NCBI GenBank assembly: GCA_018882885.1
Contig: VERG01000007.1
Location: 1-59,987 of the forward strand
DNA from: Candidatus Nanopelagicaceae bacterium
Lineage (GTDB): Bacteria; Actinomycetota; Actinomycetes; Nanopelagicales; Nanopelagicaceae
DNA: 59,987 bases
Direction: 5' to 3'
The translations under genes were made by a program, and so were the position numbers. The stretch's first letter is position 1. Every line of letters starts with the position of its first letter. The notes under the pieces are model-generated. The model saw only the letters and a program-made list of their open reading frames with translations, made no database searches and was not told the origin of the DNA. Positions 32,907 through 43,143 of this stretch are shown piece after piece.

Positions 32907-34063
32907 TGGAGACAGAAGTACTTGTTGTTGGTGCTGGATTAGCAGGATTGAACTGCGCAAGAATCCTGAAGGAAAAAGGCTTCAAAGTAAAGGTGCTTGA
33001 GGCCAACACCAGGATCGGTGGCAGAATGGCAACTGATTTTGTTGATGGCTTTACTCTAGATCACGGTTTTCAAGTAATAAATCCAGCCTATCCTGAATTA
33101 GTTGCCAATCAGCTAGTTGAAAAACTTGAATTAACTCCGCTGCCAAAAGGTGTGGAGATTCAAATTGATGATCGATTTATCCTTCTTGGAGATCCACGAA
33201 AATCTCTTTCATATTTGCCGGGCGACCTTTCTTCCCGCACCGGCAATCCGGCAGAGAAACTTCGCTTCCTGCAGTTTCTATTCCAAAAAGCCCCTGAAGT
33301 TGATTTAGGTACCGCTCTCAACGGTGCTGGGGATTTCTATCGAAAAGTAATCCGTAACTTCTTGATGGGGGTTTTCTTAACCGATCCAGATTTGGTCTCT
33401 GCCGTCATGGCCAGGGAGTTGCTCCACTGGTTTGTTAAGGGGAATCCAGGGTTACCAAGAACTGGCGCCCAAGCATTACCAAGGGCTTTGGCACAAAATC
33501 TAGAAATTGAGTTTGATGCTAGAGTTACAAAAATTACGGAATCTGGTGTCCAAACAAATGATGGTGTCCGCACATCAGAATTTGTAGTTATCGCAACTGA
33601 TGAGGTTTTTGCAAGAGAAATACTTGGTCAGGCAGCGGTTGATATGAACTCTTCAACCACTTGGTATCACGCGGTTGAATTAGGCGAGATTGAAAGTAAA
33701 CATTTGCGGCTCGGTTCGAGCTATGGAGTTGTTAATACCATTGCCTTATCAAACCTGGTCAAAGAATATGCACCTTCTGGTAAAACCCTAATTTCAACTA
33801 CCACACTAAATAATCAATCGGAACGCGGAATAAGATCTGCGCTTTCTCGAATCTGGCAAATGCCAGAGTCCAAATTTCAATATATAAAGCACTACGAAAT
33901 AAGTAAATCGCTACCAAAACATCTACCGGGAAAGCCACTTTTATCTCCGGTAAAAATTAGTGATCGAATCTTTGCCGCAGGGGATTACTTAGCTGTTCCT
34001 TCCCAACAAGGTGCTTTACAGAGCGGAAGGCTAGCTGCTGAGGCGATTATCGCCAGCAGTTAA
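32906..34063 (+). CDS. FAD-dependent amine oxidase/phytoene desaturase-like enzyme
   Basis: 385-residue flavoprotein. N-terminal dinucleotide fold V-L-V-V-G-A-G-L-A-G-L-N-C-A (5-18) with E-A-N-T-R-I-G-G-R-M-A at the FAD ribose site, and a C-terminal F-A-A-G-D-Y-L-A-V-P-S-Q-Q-G-A-L-Q-S-G-R-L-A-A segment, the signature end of the NAD(P)/FAD protoporphyrinogen-oxidase/amine-oxidase superfamily. Substrate unknown; no carotenoid genes are in the window. It ends overlapping the convergent TIGR01777 gene by four bases. Confidence 0.88.
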   Translation: METEVLVVGAGLAGLNCARILKEKGFKVKVLEANTRIGGRMATDFVDGFTLDHGFQVINPAYPELVANQLVEKLELTPLPKGVEIQIDDRFILLGDPRKSLSYLPGDLSSRTGNPAEKLRFLQFLFQKAPEVDLGTALNGAGDFYRKVIRNFLMGVFLTDPDLVSAVMARELLHWFVKGNPGLPRTGAQALPRALAQNLEIEFDARVTKITESGVQTNDGVRTSEFVVIATDEVFAREILGQAAVDMNSSTTWYHAVELGEIESKHLRLGSSYGVVNTIALSNLVKEYAPSGKTLISTTTLNNQSERGIRSALSRIWQMPESKFQYIKHYEISKSLPKHLPGKPLLSPVKISDRIFAAGDYLAVPSQQGALQSGRLAAEAIIASS

Positions 34064-34944
34064 ACCAGTTTGGCCAAAGCCGGTGCGATGTGCGGATAAT
34101 CAAAGGTAAAGCCAGAGTCAACTAACTTCTGTGGCATTACCTTCTTCGAACCGAGAATTTCAGAAGAGAAACCGCCCAAGGCAATCTTCAATGCAATACC
34201 GGGAACAGGAAATACAGCCGGACGATGCAATGCTCGTGCTAGCGCAGAGGTGAACTCCTGATTGGTAGCGGGATTGGGCGCGGTTAAATTGACCGCACCT
34301 TCTACTGGCTTTTCGAGAAGATGACAGATCGCGCGGATTTGATCATGAAGCGTAATCCATGACCACCATTGCTTACCGTTTCCTAACTTTCCGCCCAAGC
34401 CAAAACGAAACAGTGGCAACATCTTGCCTAACGCCCCACCTGTTGGATCAAGAACGAGACCAGTACGTAGCTTTACAGTTCTGGTTTCGGTAACTAAATC
34501 TGCAGCGGCTTCCCACTCCTTGCAAACCGCTGCAAGAAAATCATCACCAGGTCTATCTTCTTCAGTAACTGCACGATTGCCAGTTTCACCATACCAACCG
34601 ATAGCGCTAGCTGAGATAAATACCTGAGGCTTTACCGTATTTACCGCGTTAGCAATAGTTGTTGTGCCAAGTAATCGGGAGTTCAAAATCTCAGCCTTGT
34701 ATTTCTTGCTCCAGCGTTTGTCGCCAACATTGGCACCTGCTAGATGAATAATCGCATCAACGCCTTCTAATGCATTTAAATCAACTGTACCGGCGGCTGG
34801 ATTCCACTGAATTTCATCGGCGGAAATCACTGGGCGTCGCACCAATTTTTGAACAGTATGGCCTTCAGACTTCAAGTGCCCAATTAACGCGGTGCCGATT
34901 AATCCTGATGCGCCGGTAATAGCAATTCTCTGCGGAAGTGACAT
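34060..34944 (-). CDS. TIGR01777 family SDR/epimerase
   Basis: 294 residues of extended-SDR fold. Cofactor motif I-T-G-A-S-G-L-I-G-T-A-L at 8-19; central S-A-I-G-W-Y-G (about 112-118) replaces the usual Y-x3-K surroundings, characteristic of TIGR01777/SDR39U proteins; C-terminal DUF1731 block ends with G-F-x-F-x-Y-P. Its biochemical role is not established. ATG overlaps the sucB stop by one base. The sucB-TIGR01777 pairing is conserved in Actinobacteria. Confidence 0.9.
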   Translation of the reverse strand: MSLPQRIAITGASGLIGTALIGHLKSEGHTVQKLVRRPVISADEIQWNPAAGTVDLNALEGVDAIIHLAGANVGDKRWSKKYKAEILNSRLLGTTTIANAVNTVKPQVFISASAIGWYGETGNRAVTEEDRPGDDFLAAVCKEWEAAADLVTETRTVKLRTGLVLDPTGGALGKMLPLFRFGLGGKLGNGKQWWSWITLHDQIRAICHLLEKPVEGAVNLTAPNPATNQEFTSALARALHRPAVFPVPGIALKIALGGFSSEILGSKKVMPQKLVDSGFTFDYPHIAPALAKLV

Positions 34945-36659
34945 TAGAGCCCTAAATCAGATTCGAAGCGACCCTCTTCTAAACGCTCCTTAAGTGTGCT
35001 CAAGAAGCGAGCTGCATCAGCGCCATCAACGATGCGGTGATCGTAGGAAAGCGCCAAATAAACCATTGAGCGGATTGCGATGGTTTCCCCGCCATCTTCA
35101 CCTTTTACAACCATTGGACGTTTTACGACTGAACCAACACCCAAGATTGCGACCTGGGGTTGATTGATAATCGGTGTATCAAATAACGCACCACGAGAAC
35201 CGGTGTTGGTAATAGTAAAGGTTCCACCACCTAGATCATCAGGGGAGATCTTGTTATCTCTAGTTCTAGAGGCAACATCAACAATCTTTCGAGCGATGCC
35301 GCCCATATTTAAATCACCAGCATCACGAATTACGGGAACCAACAAACCGCGATCGGTATCTACTGCAATCCCTAGATGTTCAGCGCCGTGATAGGTGATT
35401 TGATCACCTTCTACCGAGGCGTTAACAACCGGATGTTGTTTTAATGCTTCACAAACCGCCACTGCAAAAAATGGTAAGTAGGTTAACTTCACACCTTCAC
35501 GGGCTTCAAAGCTGGACTTCGCCTTGTCGCGCAATCTAGCAATTTTCGTAATATCTACCTCTATTACAGTTGTTAACTGTGCACTTACTTGTAGTGATTC
35601 CAACATGCGAGCTGCAATTACTTTGCGCAATCTCGACATCGTTACTGTTGTTCCGCGCAATGGTGAAACCGCTACTTGAGTTGGCGCTTTAGCGATTGTT
35701 GGTGCGGAAGCCGCTGCAGGTGATGGAGCAGCAACAGAAGGCTTTGCTACCGCTGCCAAGACATCTTCTTTTCTAATTCTGCCCCCGACGCCTGTACCTT
35801 TTACATTCGCAAGATTCACACCATTTTCGGCAGCAAGTTTTCGCACGATCGGTGTTACGTATGAGTCATCAAGAACGCCCGTCGCAACAGCTGGCTTAGC
35901 TACTTGAGGCGCGGCCTGTGCAGTTACTTGTGGAATTAGTGGGGGAGGAGTAGTCGGTGGTGCAGGCACTGGTTTTGGAGCAGTAACAACAGGAGCCGCT
36001 GGAGCTGGTGCCGCTGGCACTGCAGGAGCTGGTGTTGCCAGAGCCGCACCGGATGCGCCGATACTTGCCAGGCGAGTACCAACCGCCACAGTTGAATCAA
36101 CTGAAACCTCAATTGAGAGCAAAACTCCAGATGCAGGAGATGGAATCTCTGTATCCACCTTGTCTGTCGAAACCTCTAATAATGGTTCATCAACTAAAAC
36201 ATTGTCACCAATATTCTTCAACCAGCGAGTGACAGTTCCTTCTGTAACGGATTCACCTAGCGCTGGCATAACAACTGGAGTTGCAGCCCCGGTTGTTGTT
36301 TGTGTAGCAGCGGGTGTTGGCGCGGGTGTTGGTGCAACAGCAGGAGTCGGCGTTGGCGCAACAACAGTTGGAGTTGGCGCGGGTGTTGAAACTGGAGCTG
36401 CAGGGGTAGATGTTGCAGTTGCACCGTCAGCAATGATCGCCAACTCTGCGCCAACTGGTGCGACGCTATCTACCGGGACAACGATCTTCTGCAAGATTCC
36501 TGCCGCAGGAGAAGGGATCTCAGTATCTACTTTGTCAGTTGAAACCTCTAATAGCGGTTCATCAAGAGCCACCTGATCGCCCTCGGACTTGAGCCAACGA
36601 GTTACTGTTCCTTCAGTTACGCTCTCGCCAAGAGCTGGCATCTTCACCGAGAAACTCAT
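34944..36659 (-). CDS. sucB: 2-oxoacid dehydrogenase E2 with two lipoyl domains (SucB/DlaT)
   Basis: 571 residues. Two lipoyl domains (about 1-77 and 128-205), each with [10 protein letters not shown] carrying the lipoyl Lys, are joined by flexible Ala/Pro/Thr/Val-rich linkers. A peripheral subunit-binding domain (about 270-305, [10 protein letters not shown]) precedes the catalytic acyltransferase domain, which ends with [12 protein letters not shown] holding the catalytic His and Asp. In Actinobacteria this protein serves pyruvate and/or 2-oxoglutarate dehydrogenase. Functional partners in this window are lpdA, lipA and lipB. Confidence 0.94.
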   Translation of the reverse strand: MSFSVKMPALGESVTEGTVTRWLKSEGDQVALDEPLLEVSTDKVDTEIPSPAAGILQKIVVPVDSVAPVGAELAIIADGATATSTPAAPVSTPAPTPTVVAPTPTPAVAPTPAPTPAATQTTTGAATPVVMPALGESVTEGTVTRWLKNIGDNVLVDEPLLEVSTDKVDTEIPSPASGVLLSIEVSVDSTVAVGTRLASIGASGAALATPAPAVPAAPAPAAPVVTAPKPVPAPPTTPPPLIPQVTAQAAPQVAKPAVATGVLDDSYVTPIVRKLAAENGVNLANVKGTGVGGRIRKEDVLAAVAKPSVAAPSPAAASAPTIAKAPTQVAVSPLRGTTVTMSRLRKVIAARMLESLQVSAQLTTVIEVDITKIARLRDKAKSSFEAREGVKLTYLPFFAVAVCEALKQHPVVNASVEGDQITYHGAEHLGIAVDTDRGLLVPVIRDAGDLNMGGIARKIVDVASRTRDNKISPDDLGGGTFTITNTGSRGALFDTPIINQPQVAILGVGSVVKRPMVVKGEDGGETIAIRSMVYLALSYDHRIVDGADAARFLSTLKERLEEGRFESDLGL

Positions 36660-36722
36660 TTTGTTAACTCCAATCTTTGGTTGGAACCACTGAACATAAT
36701 TGCTTTCCCTACAGAGCGAACC

Positions 36723-38090
36723 TTATCCATGTGCATGAAGCGGCTTTCCGGCCAATGCCAAGTGGGCCTCGCCCATAGCCTCAGAGAGTGTTGGATGCGC
36801 ATGAATCAAAGGTGCAACATCGTTGGCATCTGCCTGCCAGTTGAAAATCAATTGCGCTTCGGCGAGGAGTTCGCCAACTCGAGAGCCAACCATATGAATT
36901 CCAAGTACTGGACCGTTTTTCTCTCCCACCAATTTGATTGAACCAGCGGTTTTTAATATCTGCGCCTTGCCATTTCCGGCAAGATCATAATTAAGTTCGA
37001 CAACTTCATAACCTTTGGCTTTGGCAGCAGCGGTAGTCAAACCAACTGAAGCAACCTCTGGCTCGGAGTAGGTAACACGTGGGACACCGTCATAGTTGAT
37101 AGCTCGAGGATTTAGGCCGGCAATTTCTTCAGCCACCAAAATTCCTTCCCCAAAACCAACATGAGCTAATTGCAGGGTTGGAATCAAATCGCCAACTGCC
37201 CAAATCCCAGGGATGTTGGTGCGGCATTTCTCATCAACCAAGATATAGCCACGATCCATTTTGATGCCCTGCTCCTCATAACCTAACCCTTGAGAGACCG
37301 GACCACGTCCAACTGCGACCAATAGAAGTTCTGCATCAAAACTCTTGCCATCTTCAAGAGTGACAGTAACTCCCTTAGCATTCTTTGTTGCGCTCTTAAA
37401 CTTTGTACCTAATTCAAAGTTAATTCCACGTTTGCGGAATGCCCGCTCTAATTGTTTGCTGGAGGATTCATCTTCTAGTGCGACTAAGTGTGGCAAGGCT
37501 TCAATGATTGTTACCTCTGCCCCGAAAGACTTCCAAACAGAGGCGAACTCACAGCCAATAACGCCACCACCCAAAACAATTACTGACTTAGGTACATGGG
37601 TCATGTGCATTGCGTGATCACTTGTTACGATGGTTTTTCCATCTACCTCTAACCCTGGAAGTGATTTGGCGTATGAGCCAGTCGCTAGAACTACATTCTT
37701 TGCGTTGAAGCGCTGACCATTTACCTCAACAGTGTCGCGGGAAACCAATTTTCCAGAACCCTCGACATATGTGATGTTTCGAGATTTAACTAGACCTTGC
37801 AAACCTTTATGAAGTTTGGAGATGACACCATCTTTATATGCGTTAACTGCAACCATATCCATGGAATGGAACTCAGCTTTTACGCCAAATTCAGCGGAGT
37901 GGCGTGCGCTGTCGGCAACCTCGCCGGCATGTAGTAGGGCCTTTGTTGGTATGCATCCGCGGTGTAAACAGGTCCCGCCTAGCTTGTCCTTTTCAATAAG
38001 CACAACCTGTAGACCAAGTTGAGCTGCACGTAGCGCGCAGGCATATCCACCACTGCCGCCACCAAGGATTACCAAGTCGAAATTAGCCAC
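36723..38090 (-). CDS. lpdA: Dihydrolipoyl dehydrogenase (E3)
   Basis: 455-residue FAD/NAD flavoprotein re-oxidising dihydrolipoyl groups of E2. FAD motif L-G-G-G-S-G-G-Y at 9-16; redox-active disulfide in G-G-T-C-L-H-R-G-C (about 38-46); NAD-binding I-V-L-G-G-G-V-I-G-C-E-F; A-V-G-D-L in the second FAD segment; and the active-site His-Glu pair in I-H-A-H-P-T-L-S-E-A-M near the C-terminus. Sixty-three bases precede sucB on the same strand, probably one operon. Confidence 0.95.
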   Translation of the reverse strand: MANFDLVILGGGSGGYACALRAAQLGLQVVLIEKDKLGGTCLHRGCIPTKALLHAGEVADSARHSAEFGVKAEFHSMDMVAVNAYKDGVISKLHKGLQGLVKSRNITYVEGSGKLVSRDTVEVNGQRFNAKNVVLATGSYAKSLPGLEVDGKTIVTSDHAMHMTHVPKSVIVLGGGVIGCEFASVWKSFGAEVTIIEALPHLVALEDESSSKQLERAFRKRGINFELGTKFKSATKNAKGVTVTLEDGKSFDAELLLVAVGRGPVSQGLGYEEQGIKMDRGYILVDEKCRTNIPGIWAVGDLIPTLQLAHVGFGEGILVAEEIAGLNPRAINYDGVPRVTYSEPEVASVGLTTAAAKAKGYEVVELNYDLAGNGKAQILKTAGSIKLVGEKNGPVLGIHMVGSRVGELLAEAQLIFNWQADANDVAPLIHAHPTLSEAMGEAHLALAGKPLHAHG

Positions 38091-38165
38091 AAGAACCTCA
38101 CACTCTTTTTCTTATAACCGCTGATCTAAATCTTGACCTTTAACTACTGTCCTATCCTGCCAGCA

Positions 38166-39665
38166 TCAACGACCTGCTGCGGACTCGGCAAGGGCCACAA
38201 GGGTGCGAAGTGCGACACCTGTTCCGCCCACCGGGGTGTAACCGTGAGGTTTCCCATCGTTATAGGCCGGTCCAGCGATATCTAAATGCAGCCAAGGGAG
38301 CTCAGGAGCCACAAACTCTTTCAGGAATAGCCCAGCAACCAACATTCCACCCATGCGATCTCCGATGTTGGCGATATCGGCAACAGGGGAATCTAGAGAG
38401 GCGCGCAACTCTTCAGGAAGTGGCATCGGCCAGAACTGTTCACCTGTTGCATCTGCGATTTGCAAGAAGCTTTCAGAGAACTCTGCATTGTTGGTCATCA
38501 CTGCGCTGGTTCTCGTTCCCAATGCAACTACTTGCGCACCAGTTAATGTGGCAACATCAATCAAGCCATCTAATCCACCAGCTTTTGCACCCACCTCTGC
38601 AGCTTTCATCATGGCATCAGCCAAAACTAATCGCCCTTCTGCATCTGGGTTTAAGACCTCAACGGTCTTGCCTCCGTAGATTGTGATGATGTCACTAGGT
38701 CTGGTTGCGGTATCGCTAACCATGTTTTCTGCTAGCGGCGCCCAGGCATCAATCGCGACTGGAAGATTTAACTCTGCAATAGCCAAAATTGCGGCGGAGA
38801 CAGCAGCGGCTCCACTCATATCAGATTTCATTGCCTCCATACCCTGCGCCGGTTTCAACGCAAGACCGCCTGTATCGAAGGTAATGCCCTTTCCAACCAA
38901 CGCATAACGGAGGAGCTTCTTGCCAGATTTCTTAGGAGTGTAAGAGAGATGTAATAGGCGAGGTTTGTTGGCAGATCCCTGACCAACACCAATAATCCCA
39001 CCATATCCAAGTTTGCGTAATTGATCATCTTTAAGAATTTCAACTTTGACTCTGCTACCGGTGCTTAGCTTCTTAAAGCGCTGACAAAAAGAATCTGGAG
39101 TCAAGTGACTAGGCGGGGTATTAATTAAGTCGCGAACAATATGGGTGTACTTCGCAATTACCTCAGAACGCTGTAGTGCTTTGGAATACTCTGATTTCTT
39201 TGCGTTCTTGCTATGAATACTAATTTTCTGTAGCGCCGGCTTACGATCTGTTTTTGAAGTACCGCGAAACTCATCAAATACATAAGCACCTAACAGCGCA
39301 CCCTCTGCAACTGCGGAGAACTCTGAAATTGAGTTAGCCGGTAGGGCGAATGTTGCGCTCTTTTGGCCGGTCAGTGCGCGGGCAGCAGCTCCAGCTGCAC
39401 GACGCAGGGTTTCATGTGCATAGGTTTTTTGACTTTGACCCAAACCGGTTAAAACAACAAGTTTTGTGGCGCTGCCGGGAAGTTTGATTACTTCATCAGT
39501 AGCGGCGGTAGCCCCTAGATCATCTAGAGCTTCAATGACCGGTGCGGCGTCAAAGGATAAGTCTCCGGTTTCGAGAGAGAACTTTTTGCTCTTCTTATCC
39601 CTTGCAAATCCAATTACTAAAACATCGCTTATCGCTGAGCTATCTGTCGCATTAATTGATGGCAT
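38166..39665 (-). CDS. pepA: Leucyl aminopeptidase (M17)
   Basis: 499 residues. N-terminal macro-like domain, C-terminal catalytic domain with two-metal site: V-G-K-G-I-T-F-D-T-G-G-L, M-K-S-D-M-S-G-A-A-A and N-P-D-A-E-G-R-L-V-L-A-D-A (the M17 signature with N-P replacing N-T). It releases N-terminal amino acids from peptides in the cytoplasm. Starts 17 bp from the divergent gcvT, so their promoters must overlap the coding regions. An apparent basic Lys-rich stretch (around 165-180) sits between domains. Confidence 0.95.
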   Translation of the reverse strand: MPSINATDSSAISDVLVIGFARDKKSKKFSLETGDLSFDAAPVIEALDDLGATAATDEVIKLPGSATKLVVLTGLGQSQKTYAHETLRRAAGAAARALTGQKSATFALPANSISEFSAVAEGALLGAYVFDEFRGTSKTDRKPALQKISIHSKNAKKSEYSKALQRSEVIAKYTHIVRDLINTPPSHLTPDSFCQRFKKLSTGSRVKVEILKDDQLRKLGYGGIIGVGQGSANKPRLLHLSYTPKKSGKKLLRYALVGKGITFDTGGLALKPAQGMEAMKSDMSGAAAVSAAILAIAELNLPVAIDAWAPLAENMVSDTATRPSDIITIYGGKTVEVLNPDAEGRLVLADAMMKAAEVGAKAGGLDGLIDVATLTGAQVVALGTRTSAVMTNNAEFSESFLQIADATGEQFWPMPLPEELRASLDSPVADIANIGDRMGGMLVAGLFLKEFVAPELPWLHLDIAGPAYNDGKPHGYTPVGGTGVALRTLVALAESAAGR

Positions 39666-39682
39666 TGGGCTAGGTTATTGGA

Positions 39683-40783
39683 GTGAGTCAATATTCGCCA
39701 TTACATGAGTTTCATAAGAGCGCGGGAGCAAAGTTGGCCGATTTCGGTGGCTGGGAGATGCCCATCGAATACCCTGCAGCAAATGGCGGGGGTGTTTTGA
39801 ATGAACATCAAGCGGTTCGACAGGCGGTCGGGATATTTGATGTCTCCCATCTCGGCAAAGTCACCGTACAAGGAGAAGGCGCACTTTCTTTCCTGAACTC
39901 AGTTTTGACCAATGATTTGGGTCGACTGAAAGATGGGCAAGCGCAATACAACTTAATCTGTGATCCAGGCACTGGTGGCGTAATCGATGACTTAATCGCA
40001 TACCGCTTTTCAGAGCGAGAAATTTTTTTGATCCCGAACGCAGCAAATACAGCAGAGGTCGTTAAACGATTAAACGCTGCAAAACCAGCTGGGATTGAGA
40101 TTACAGATAGACATAAAGATTTTTCGGTCTTGGCATTGCAAGGCCCCAAATCTGATGAGGTTTTAAAGAATCTTGGAATTGCCAGCGATTTAGATTACAT
40201 GTCATTTAAAAAAGCGAAGCTTGAAGGTTTCGAGATAACACTTTGTCGCACTGGATATACCGGAGAATTAGGTTATGAAATCCTAACTAAATGGGATGAA
40301 ACATCGCCGGTCTGGAAGAAATTACTCACATTAGTTACAGAACTGGGTGGACGAGTAGCCGGACTTGGCGCTCGCGATACTTTGCGAACTGAGATGGGGT
40401 ATCCGTTGCACGGCCATGAACTTTCTATGGAGATAACACCAGTGGAGGCAAGTGCAGGTTGGGCTGTGGCTTGGGGGAAAGAGTTTTGGGGCAAATCCCT
40501 TTTACAACAGCAGAAATCAGATAAAAACCACAGAACCCTTCAGGCGTTAATGATTACCGACCGCGGCATTCCACGGGCTGGCATGAGGGTATTGGATGAA
40601 GCGGGAGAGGTAATCGGTGAGGTAACAAGTGGAACCTTTTCACCAACTTTGAAAACCGGAATTGCACTGGCGTTGATGAACAAGAAAATGGATGTAGAAA
40701 GTGAAGTAGTGGTCGATGTTCGTGGGAGATCGAGTCGGGCTGTTATTAAACGTGTTCCGCTGGTTGAATCTCACGTGAAGTAA
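39683..40783 (+). CDS. gcvT: Aminomethyltransferase of the glycine cleavage system (T protein)
   Basis: 366 residues. Features: P-L-H-E-F-H-K near the N-terminus, A-D-F-G-G-W-E-M-P-I-E-Y (19-30), G-I-F-D-V-S-H-L-G-K (50-59), N-D-L-G-R-L with the conserved Asp, and G-L-G-A-R-D-T-L-R-T-E in the folate pocket. Transfers the methylene group from lipoyl-H protein to tetrahydrofolate. gcvP and gcvH are not in this window. GTG start at 39683. Its 3' end overlaps the convergent ECF S-component gene by 38 bases. Confidence 0.95.
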   Translation: MSQYSPLHEFHKSAGAKLADFGGWEMPIEYPAANGGGVLNEHQAVRQAVGIFDVSHLGKVTVQGEGALSFLNSVLTNDLGRLKDGQAQYNLICDPGTGGVIDDLIAYRFSEREIFLIPNAANTAEVVKRLNAAKPAGIEITDRHKDFSVLALQGPKSDEVLKNLGIASDLDYMSFKKAKLEGFEITLCRTGYTGELGYEILTKWDETSPVWKKLLTLVTELGGRVAGLGARDTLRTEMGYPLHGHELSMEITPVEASAGWAVAWGKEFWGKSLLQQQKSDKNHRTLQALMITDRGIPRAGMRVLDEAGEVIGEVTSGTFSPTLKTGIALALMNKKMDVESEVVVDVRGRSSRAVIKRVPLVESHVK

Positions 40784-41543
40784 GGTTTAACCGCAGGCGG
40801 GCTCTTCGAAATGAATTGAGAACTGGACCTGCAGTAATCCAAAGCAAAACCCCTGTAGTTACAGCTCGAGGCAGATCCCAAGCCAAGGCTGTTGCTAAAT
40901 GAAAGACCATAAATCTCTGCAGGTTTTCGATTATTGACGCGCCGGCAATGAAAGAGAGTTGGGTGTCGGTCCCGGTTAACCACGGCCAGAGTTGTAAATC
41001 CATGAGTAAACCAAATATCAAGGAGGATGTGATTCCGATTAAGAGTAGTAACAAAATCTCTGATCGTAACTTCATATTCCGATCACTCATCTTAGAAAAT
41101 GCACCGGCCAACATCCCGATCCAACCTGCGGCCAGCATTTGAAATGGTAACCAAGGTCCAACTCCACCAGTTAAAATTGCTGATACGCCAAGCGAAACAA
41201 CGCCAAGTGAAAATCCAAAAGTTGGGCCAAATGCGTAACTAGCCAAGATCAGAAGAAACCACATGGGTTCTACGCCGACGGCTCCTGCGCCAACCAATCG
41301 CAGAGCTGCAATCAACGCGGATAAGACACCAAGAATTGCAACAGCCTTTGCATCCATAGCGCCACGAGAAATCTCTATTGCGATTAGACCAACAGCAAAA
41401 GAGGCAATCAATAACGCGAGCAATCTGGCATGCTCCGGTTGAAAAAGCCAAAATTGCGTGTCAGGTAAATACAGTGGCCAAGTAAATGAAATTAATCCGA
41501 CTAGCGATCCCATCGCAAGAAGTAAGAAGCTATTTCTGCGCAT
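40746..41543 (-). CDS. ECF transporter S component, probable cobalamin (CbrT-like)
   Basis: 265 residues with about seven TM helices, mostly hydrophobic. The A-L-I-A-A-L-R-L-V-G segment and G-x-x-x-G-F-S-L-G-V-V-S motif around 115-125 are those of ECF substrate-binding subunits. It is last in an ECF cluster (membrane protein, T, A-A, S) that begins with a cobalamin riboswitch, which assigns B12 or a precursor as ligand. ATG lies within the last 14 bases of the ATPase gene. Specificity is inferred from the riboswitch, not from ligand-site residues. Confidence 0.83.
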   Translation of the reverse strand: MRRNSFLLLAMGSLVGLISFTWPLYLPDTQFWLFQPEHARLLALLIASFAVGLIAIEISRGAMDAKAVAILGVLSALIAALRLVGAGAVGVEPMWFLLILASYAFGPTFGFSLGVVSLGVSAILTGGVGPWLPFQMLAAGWIGMLAGAFSKMSDRNMKLRSEILLLLLIGITSSLIFGLLMDLQLWPWLTGTDTQLSFIAGASIIENLQRFMVFHLATALAWDLPRAVTTGVLLWITAGPVLNSFRRARLRLNLTSREIQPAEHV

Positions 41544-43143
41544 CTAAATGCCGTTCTGCTTCATTAACTGTTATCCAATTGGTGTGGGGCAACGCCTTGG
41601 CAACTTGAGGTGCAAAAGCTGGGGAAGCGTTTAAAACTTGCGCTGTTGAGCCTTCTGCGATTAATTCGCCATCTGCCAAAAAGAGAACCCGATCGGCAAC
41701 TTCAGCGACTAATTCGACATCATGTGTAGATATCAAAACCGCACGTCCCTCCTTGCCTGCTATCCGTTTAAGAATTTGCACCAATGTTTTCTTCGCTTGG
41801 TAATCAAGACCTCGAGTTGGTTCATCTAAAACAATTAATGGAGGTTGCGCCGAAAGAATTATGCTTAGAGCCAGCCCAAGACGTTGGCCCTCTGAGACAT
41901 CGCGTGGGTGAGAACTCAAGTTAGGGATCTGCATCAAGGATTTATAGATACTCAATGTTGAACCTTCGTCAACATTATTGTCACGATCAGCTTGGTTGCA
42001 CTCTTCAACAATGCTCTGTCCGTAAAGTAAATCTGTAGGTTCCTGAGGTACATATCCAACATTCCTTATTAATTCCGGACCTTTTAACTGCGCGGGATCA
42101 TTTCCAGAGACTTGCACTCGACCTTCAATAATTGGGGCTAGTCCGACCGCGCATTTTAAAAGTGTGGTTTTCCCTGCTCCATTTCGACCCATGAGAGCAA
42201 CAACCTCACCTGCTCTAATGTCTAAATCCACCTTTGATAATGCGTAAGTACGCTGCGAATCTTGATAAGCCGCGCTGAGATTTCTTATTGAAAGAAGAAC
42301 TTCACCAGAAGAATCCGAAGCGACGACCGCGGTTTTTTGAGCCAATTCAATCTTAGGCGCTAATTTTCTAAACTCTCTAACGCTCAATGGGATGGTGGGC
42401 ATATTTAAGGCCCTGGCCAATTCAACAAGTGGTGGCGCAATTGACGAGCTTCGCATTACCTCTTCAGCGGTGCCCAGAACCAAAGATCCATCGCCATTAA
42501 TCAGAATTATTCGATCAACAAATTGAATAACCCTTTCAAGTCGATGCTCGGAAAGAACGACCGTTAGTCCTAGGTCGTGAACCAATCGGTGCAGAATGGA
42601 GAGAACCTCTTCGGCCGCAATTGGATCAAGTGCGCTGGTGGGTTCATCCAACAAAAGTAACTTTGGATTAGTAACTAACGCTGCGGCAATCGCAACCCGT
42701 TGCTGTTCGCCGCCACTTAACTCCGAAATGTTTCTGCGTCGTAGGGGAGTAAGGGCCAGTAGATCGAGGACTTCTTCAACTCTTTTGCGCATTACATCTG
42801 GAGCAATTCCCAGAGTTTCTAGAGAAAACGCGATTTCATCTTCAACAATTTCAGATACAAAAGTATTAGCAGGGTTCTGCCCAACTATTCCGACGACATC
42901 AGCGAGTTCGCCAGGCTTTAAAACGGAGGTGGAACGGCCCGCTACCGAAATACTGCCGGAAAGGATGCCTCCGGTGTGGTGGGGAACAAGCCCATTGATT
43001 AAGCGAAGCACCGAACTTTTTCCCGCACCGGTATGTCCCATCAGGAGAACAAACTCTCCCTCATTAACCTCAAAGCTCACATCTTCAATAATCGTCCTTT
43101 GTGAGTTTGGGTAAATAAGAGAAACCTTTGAAAAGTTAATCAC
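41530..43143 (-). CDS. ECF transporter fused A-A' ATPase (CbrU-like)
   Basis: 537 residues from GTG 43143, which overlaps the T-component stop by four bases; a longer open frame to 43278 lies inside that gene. Two full ABC domains: the first with Walker A G-H-T-G-A-G-K-S (36-43), L-S-G-G-E-Q and L-L-L-D-E-P; the second with Walker A G-R-N-G-A-G-K-T, a serine-type signature V-S-E-G-Q and I-V-L-D-E-P. Fused CbiO-type A subunits are usual for vitamin ECF systems in Actinobacteria. Confidence 0.92.
   Translation of the reverse strand: MINFSKVSLIYPNSQRTIIEDVSFEVNEGEFVLLMGHTGAGKSSVLRLINGLVPHHTGGILSGSISVAGRSTSVLKPGELADVVGIVGQNPANTFVSEIVEDEIAFSLETLGIAPDVMRKRVEEVLDLLALTPLRRRNISELSGGEQQRVAIAAALVTNPKLLLLDEPTSALDPIAAEEVLSILHRLVHDLGLTVVLSEHRLERVIQFVDRIILINGDGSLVLGTAEEVMRSSSIAPPLVELARALNMPTIPLSVREFRKLAPKIELAQKTAVVASDSSGEVLLSIRNLSAAYQDSQRTYALSKVDLDIRAGEVVALMGRNGAGKTTLLKCAVGLAPIIEGRVQVSGNDPAQLKGPELIRNVGYVPQEPTDLLYGQSIVEECNQADRDNNVDEGSTLSIYKSLMQIPNLSSHPRDVSEGQRLGLALSIILSAQPPLIVLDEPTRGLDYQAKKTLVQILKRIAGKEGRAVLISTHDVELVAEVADRVLFLADGELIAEGSTAQVLNASPAFAPQVAKALPHTNWITVNEAERHLDAQK

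Noticed and set aside
36160-36576. 138-codon frame antisense to sucB, rich in Val/Gly/Ala
   Set aside because: Mirror of the repetitive Ala/Pro/Thr linkers and duplicated lipoyl domains of sucB; no independent ribosome site or family.
34944-36659. Duplicated lipoyl domain as an assembly artefact
   Set aside because: Two or three lipoyl domains are normal in actinobacterial E2 proteins and the two copies differ in sequence.
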